Source: Candidatus Krumholzibacteriia bacterium (lineage in GTDB: Bacteria > Krumholzibacteriota > Krumholzibacteriia > Krumholzibacteriales > Krumholzibacteriaceae). Taken from it: 15,624 nt of DNA. The notes beneath the pieces were generated by a model, which saw only the letters and a list, made by a program, of their open reading frames with translations, had not been told where the DNA came from and made no database searches. A program made the translations under genes and the position numbers. The stretch lies in the NCBI GenBank assembly GCA_028706585.1, contig JAQTVX010000020.1, positions 1 to 15,624 on the forward strand. Direction: 5' to 3'. Of the stretch, positions 12,692 to 15,624 are shown piece after piece. Numbering within the stretch: the stretch's first letter is position 1; every line of letters starts with the position of its first letter.

Positions 12692-15227
12692 AAAGACACT
12701 TCACGTGCTGCTCGCTCTCGCGATGTTTCTTGTTCCCCTGATCGTGTACCTGCTCACGATGGCGCCGACTTCCGTGTTCTGGGACAGCGGCGAATTCATC
12801 GCGACGGCCCACATCCTGGGGATTGCACACTCGCCGGGCACGCCCCTTTTCACGCTCGTGGGCAGGGTATTCTCGATACTGCCGCTTCCGTTGAACGCGG
12901 CGGCGCGCGTGAACCTGTTTTCGGTTCTGTGTGGCGCCCTGGCGGTGCTCATGGGCTATCTCATCGCCGTGAGGACGATACGGCTCATGTACCCGTCGCT
13001 GAAGGGCGGCCTCGCACGGTTCATGGCTTACGCGGGACCCTTCGTTGGATCTCTCTATTTCACCTTTTCGCATACGCATTGGCTCGATTCGACCGAGACG
13101 GAGGTATATGCGCTCAACGCGTTCGCGATGGGGTTGTGCACGCTGCTCGCGCTGGAGTGGTACGAGAACCCCGCTGGACGAGTGGCGCGCAAGAGCGCTG
13201 ATGAAGAGGATGCGAACGCGCTCATCGAGGACGAGCGTCTCGAGCGGACACGTTCGAGGGGGCTCGTGTACCTCATTATCTATCTTCTCTCTCTCGGGAT
13301 CGGTTTTCACCTGGGGACGGTTCTCGTGTACGCCGGGATCCTGTTCCTTTTCCTGCTTGTGAAGGAGAAGACATTCTCGAACGTCGAGATCCTTATCTTC
13401 ACATTCGGGTTCGCGGTGCTTCTCGGGGATATGACACTTTACAAATCAACAGGCATGACGATCACCGGGCTTGTGATCTTCGCGATACTGGTCGTATGGA
13501 GCGCGCTTCGCAAGGGGCGCTTTGCGCTCATCGCGACCGGGCTTCTGGCTCTGGGTATCTCCGTTCACCTCTACATGTACATTCGGGCGCGGTTCTATCC
13601 CGACATCAACATGGTGAATCCGCAAACATGGAAGGCGATGCACTACCATCTCCGCCGCGAGCAGTATCCCCCGAGCAGCATCTTCGTGCGGAAGGCGCCG
13701 CTTTTGTGGCAGTTCAAGCATTTCGCGCTGTATTTTCGAGACCAGTTCCAGATGATTGGGAATGCCAGGCTGGGCATTTTTAACATGGCTCAGGCGCTGA
13801 CTGCGATTCCGATCGTTCTGGGGCTTCTCGGAATCGTGACCAATTTCGTTCGCGAGCGCAAGGTCTGGGTTTTGAATTTCACCAACTTCCTCGTCAACTC
13901 TCTCGGGCTCATCATCTATTTGAACTTCTCCGCGAACGAGGTCCGCGACCGGGATTATTTCTATGGTGGAGCGTTTTTCTTCTTCGCGATCTTCATAGGC
14001 ATCGGCGTGACCTCGCTCCTGGTCGGCATAGCGGAGCATTTCAGGGGTAGGGAGAAAAAGGCCGCGGCGTGCGTCGTTACAGTCGGGATTCTCTGTCTGT
14101 TTCTGTCGATTCTCCCGGCCCGGCACAACTGGTTCACGCACGACAGATCCCGCTATTACATCGCCCAGGATTACGCGTACAACATGCTCTCGGAGCTCGA
14201 GCCCAATGCGATCATTTTCACAGGCGGAGATAACGACACTTATCCGTTGTGGTTCATACAGAACGTGGAGCACTATCGCACCGACGTGCGCGTCATTGTG
14301 CTCACGTTGTTGAATACCGACTGGTACGTCGAGGAGCTGAGGGACCGGGATCCGAAGGTTCCAATAACGTTCACCAATGAAGAGATCGAACGGCTGCGTC
14401 CGATCGCCCTCAAGGACGGCGGCGTTGCGTACAACGATGACATCATGGTTCAGCACATCATCCAAACGGCCGAATGGAAACGCCCTATCTATTTTGCGAC
14501 GAGCGTTGCCCAGGGAAAATGGAAGCCTTATGAGAGATACCTCGAAACGCAAGGGCTGGTTCTGCGGCTCGTGCCGTATCAGGGTGATCGAATGATCAAC
14601 ACTTTTCTAATGGAACGGTGTCTGGGGGAGATCTTCAGGTTCCGCGGGCTCCTCACGAGCGACTGGCGGGCCGACAGCACGATCTATCATGAAAAGGATC
14701 TCAACGTAACGCTCAACAACTACGGTGTCGCGGCGGCCGAGCTGGGAAACGCGATGGCTCGGGAGAAGAACTACGCCGGGGCGGCGAAATGGATGGAAGT
14801 CGCGCTCCAATTCGCGCCGAGGCTCAAGCCGGCGAACGTCATGCTGGGAACGTACTATTTTCTGAACAATCGGCGTGAAGAGGCGATTGCGCATTATCGG
14901 CGAGTGACCCGACTCTACCCGGGCGAAGCCGAATACTGGCTGAGGCTCGCGTGGGTGTACTCGCAGGATCAACCCGATCTGGGGCTGCGCACGATCGACG
15001 AGGCATTGGCGCACGTCCCCGATGAGCGGCAGATATATATCGATGGGTTCCGCTACGCTGCACGGGCAGGCAGAACGGACGTTGCCAAGGGCTACATCCG
15101 GAAGTGGCTGGAGAGGCATCCGAACGACGGCGATATGCGCGGCGTTCTCGATGACGCGGACAGCTTGATCCGGTCGAATTTCGGCGTCTCTCCCGGCCGT
15201 GGAGAAAGCGGCAAGGCCGACGACTAG
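12684..15227 (+). CDS. DUF2723 (TMEM260-like) GT-C membrane protein with C-terminal TPR repeats, copy 1
   Basis: The 847-residue membrane protein begins with a hydrophobic segment (8-27) and then FWDSGEFIATAHILGIAHSP, in which D34 and E37 fall in the first outer loop, where GT-C glycosyltransferases place catalytic acids. About a dozen membrane segments follow up to about residue 475, broken by a charged loop near 165-190. A soluble part has GGDNDTYPLWFIQNVEHYRTD from 514. From about 680, tetratricopeptide-like helices (NNYGVAAAELGNAMAREKNY, APRLKPANVMLGTYYFLNNR, YPGEAEYWLRLAWVYSQDQP) run to near the end. The family (PF11028) includes the human protein O-mannosyltransferase TMEM260; most bacterial members are untested. 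A role in transferring a lipid-linked sugar to protein or lipid at the cell surface is inferred. GAGGTAA (12671-12677) precedes the ATG, which overlaps the upstream gene by 8 bases. Confidence 0.88.
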   Translation: MSEKTLHVLLALAMFLVPLIVYLLTMAPTSVFWDSGEFIATAHILGIAHSPGTPLFTLVGRVFSILPLPLNAAARVNLFSVLCGALAVLMGYLIAVRTIRLMYPSLKGGLARFMAYAGPFVGSLYFTFSHTHWLDSTETEVYALNAFAMGLCTLLALEWYENPAGRVARKSADEEDANALIEDERLERTRSRGLVYLIIYLLSLGIGFHLGTVLVYAGILFLFLLVKEKTFSNVEILIFTFGFAVLLGDMTLYKSTGMTITGLVIFAILVVWSALRKGRFALIATGLLALGISVHLYMYIRARFYPDINMVNPQTWKAMHYHLRREQYPPSSIFVRKAPLLWQFKHFALYFRDQFQMIGNARLGIFNMAQALTAIPIVLGLLGIVTNFVRERKVWVLNFTNFLVNSLGLIIYLNFSANEVRDRDYFYGGAFFFFAIFIGIGVTSLLVGIAEHFRGREKKAAACVVTVGILCLFLSILPARHNWFTHDRSRYYIAQDYAYNMLSELEPNAIIFTGGDNDTYPLWFIQNVEHYRTDVRVIVLTLLNTDWYVEELRDRDPKVPITFTNEEIERLRPIALKDGGVAYNDDIMVQHIIQTAEWKRPIYFATSVAQGKWKPYERYLETQGLVLRLVPYQGDRMINTFLMERCLGEIFRFRGLLTSDWRADSTIYHEKDLNVTLNNYGVAAAELGNAMAREKNYAGAAKWMEVALQFAPRLKPANVMLGTYYFLNNRREEAIAHYRRVTRLYPGEAEYWLRLAWVYSQDQPDLGLRTIDEALAHVPDERQIYIDGFRYAARAGRTDVAKGYIRKWLERHPNDGDMRGVLDDADSLIRSNFGVSPGRGESGKADD

Positions 15228-15285
15228 GGACCATTCTCCTCTGGCGGCAGGGATTTCATATGCAATAGATGCGGGTGCGCTGCCG

Positions 15286-15318
15286 CGGGCTCGAGCCCGG
15301 ACGCCGTGCCGCGTCCGG
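15286..15318 (+). terminator. Overlapping GC-rich inverted repeats, possible attenuator or transcript end
   Basis: In the 180-base gap between the two DUF2723 genes, a 14-base perfect palindrome CGGGCTCGAGCCCG (15286-15299) overlaps a second hairpin, CCGGACGC-CGTGCC-GCGTCCGG (15297-15318, eight pairs, six-base loop). A run of six T (15347-15352) follows only about 29 bases later, too far for a standard intrinsic terminator. The element could be an RNA-stabilising 3' end, a weak attenuator, or unrelated to transcription. An AT-rich stretch at 15331-15360 might hold a promoter for the next gene, but no convincing pair of boxes is seen. Confidence 0.3.
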
Positions 15319-15393
15319 TTCAGAAAGTGCTTTCCTATTTCATGGATTTTTTGTAGTTTAAACGAGTTCCATCGGTTGGGCCCTTGCGATTAC

Positions 15394-15400
15394 GAGGTAA
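15394..15400 (+). promoter_or_regulatory. Ribosome binding region of DUF2723 copy 2 (GAGGTAA)
   Basis: GAGGTAA lies 7 bases before the ATG at 15408. The same heptamer lies 6 bases before the ATG of copy 1 (12671-12677), and both genes then read ATGTCTGAAAAG. This supports the chosen start and suggests that the initiation region was duplicated together with the gene. Confidence 0.7.
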
Positions 15401-15407
15401 CGTCGGG

Positions 15408-15624
15408 ATGTCTGAAAAGTCATTGAGCAGGATCCTCGCCCTGTTCGTATTCCTCGTTCCCCTCATCGTTTATGTTCTCACGATGGCGGCGTCGCTGTCG
15501 TTCTGGGACAGTGGCGAGTTCATATCGGTGTCATACATACTGGGTATTCCGCATTCTCCGGGCACGCCTCTGTACGTATTGGTGGGGCGCGTGTTCACGA
15601 TGCTTCCGCTGCCGATGAGCGTGG
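15408..15624 (+). CDS. DUF2723 (TMEM260-like) GT-C membrane protein, copy 2, N-terminal fragment
   Basis: The first 72 codons of a second DUF2723 gene run off the right edge with no stop. The protein begins MSEKSLSRILALFVFLVPLI, has one hydrophobic segment, then FWDSGEFISVSYILGIPHSP, GTPLYVLVGRVF and LPLPMSV. Aligned by eye without gaps to copy 1, 49 of 72 residues are identical, and the D34/E37 acidic pair of the presumed active loop is kept. It is a tandem paralogue, close enough to suggest a related reaction, possibly with a different acceptor or donor. It is separated from copy 1 by 180 bases with inverted repeats, unlike the tight joins upstream, so it may have its own promoter. The TPR tail, if present, lies outside the window. 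Confidence 0.9.
   Translation, partial: MSEKSLSRILALFVFLVPLIVYVLTMAASLSFWDSGEFISVSYILGIPHSPGTPLYVLVGRVFTMLPLPMSV

Noticed and set aside
13446..14552. Long open frame (368 codons) on the minus strand inside the DUF2723 gene
   Set aside because: The + strand protein has coherent membrane segments and family motifs across the same bases, while the antisense product is a charged low-complexity shadow.
15199..15426. Small open frame of 75 codons in the gap between the DUF2723 genes
   Set aside because: It begins inside copy 1 out of frame, has no ribosome site, and overlaps the start of copy 2 in another frame.

Overview
The window is a gene-dense bacterial chromosome segment, GC-rich by eye, with every recognisable gene on the + strand. 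Start codons are mixed: GTG for smc, ribBA and nusB; TTG for ribE and the phosphoesterase. Gene junctions are mostly short gaps or overlaps. TPR-bearing DUF2723 membrane proteins beside otherwise ordinary housekeeping genes would fit an uncultured lineage of the FCB assemblage (for example Eisenbacteria or Krumholzibacteria type genomes). That placement is inference; no marker gene here settles it.

Region 1 (2-4889) holds the end of a SPOR-domain protein, a full-length SMC chromosome-condensation ATPase and the SRP receptor GTPase FtsY. Region 2 (4890-5182) is a leader with a well-formed sigma70-type promoter, a compact FMN riboswitch and a short expression platform. Region 3 (5183-9053) is the complete set of recognised riboflavin synthesis genes, ribD-ribE-ribBA-ribH, followed closely by nusB. 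Together these cover GTP plus ribulose-5-phosphate to riboflavin, except for the dephosphorylation step, which is usually done by an unlinked HAD phosphatase. The riboswitch upstream should give feedback control by FMN.

Region 4 (9050-15624) continues in the same direction without a visible break: a calcineurin-type phosphoesterase, a class I methyltransferase, a GT4 glycosyltransferase, an LPG_synthase_TM/UPF0104 flippase-like membrane protein, and an 847-residue DUF2723 protein with a TPR tail. A second DUF2723 gene starts at 15408 and runs off the window. The first gap of any size after the riboswitch leader is 15228-15407, between the two DUF2723 paralogues; it carries GC-rich inverted repeats. 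Region 4 looks like a small surface or protein glycosylation cassette, possibly reached by readthrough from the riboflavin promoter.

Most of the window is conventional. The parts worth a second look are the expression platform of the FMN riboswitch, the glycan cassette downstream of a flavin-controlled operon, and the tandem DUF2723 paralogues that share even their ribosome-binding region. No tRNA, rRNA, CRISPR array, insertion sequence or attachment site was seen.
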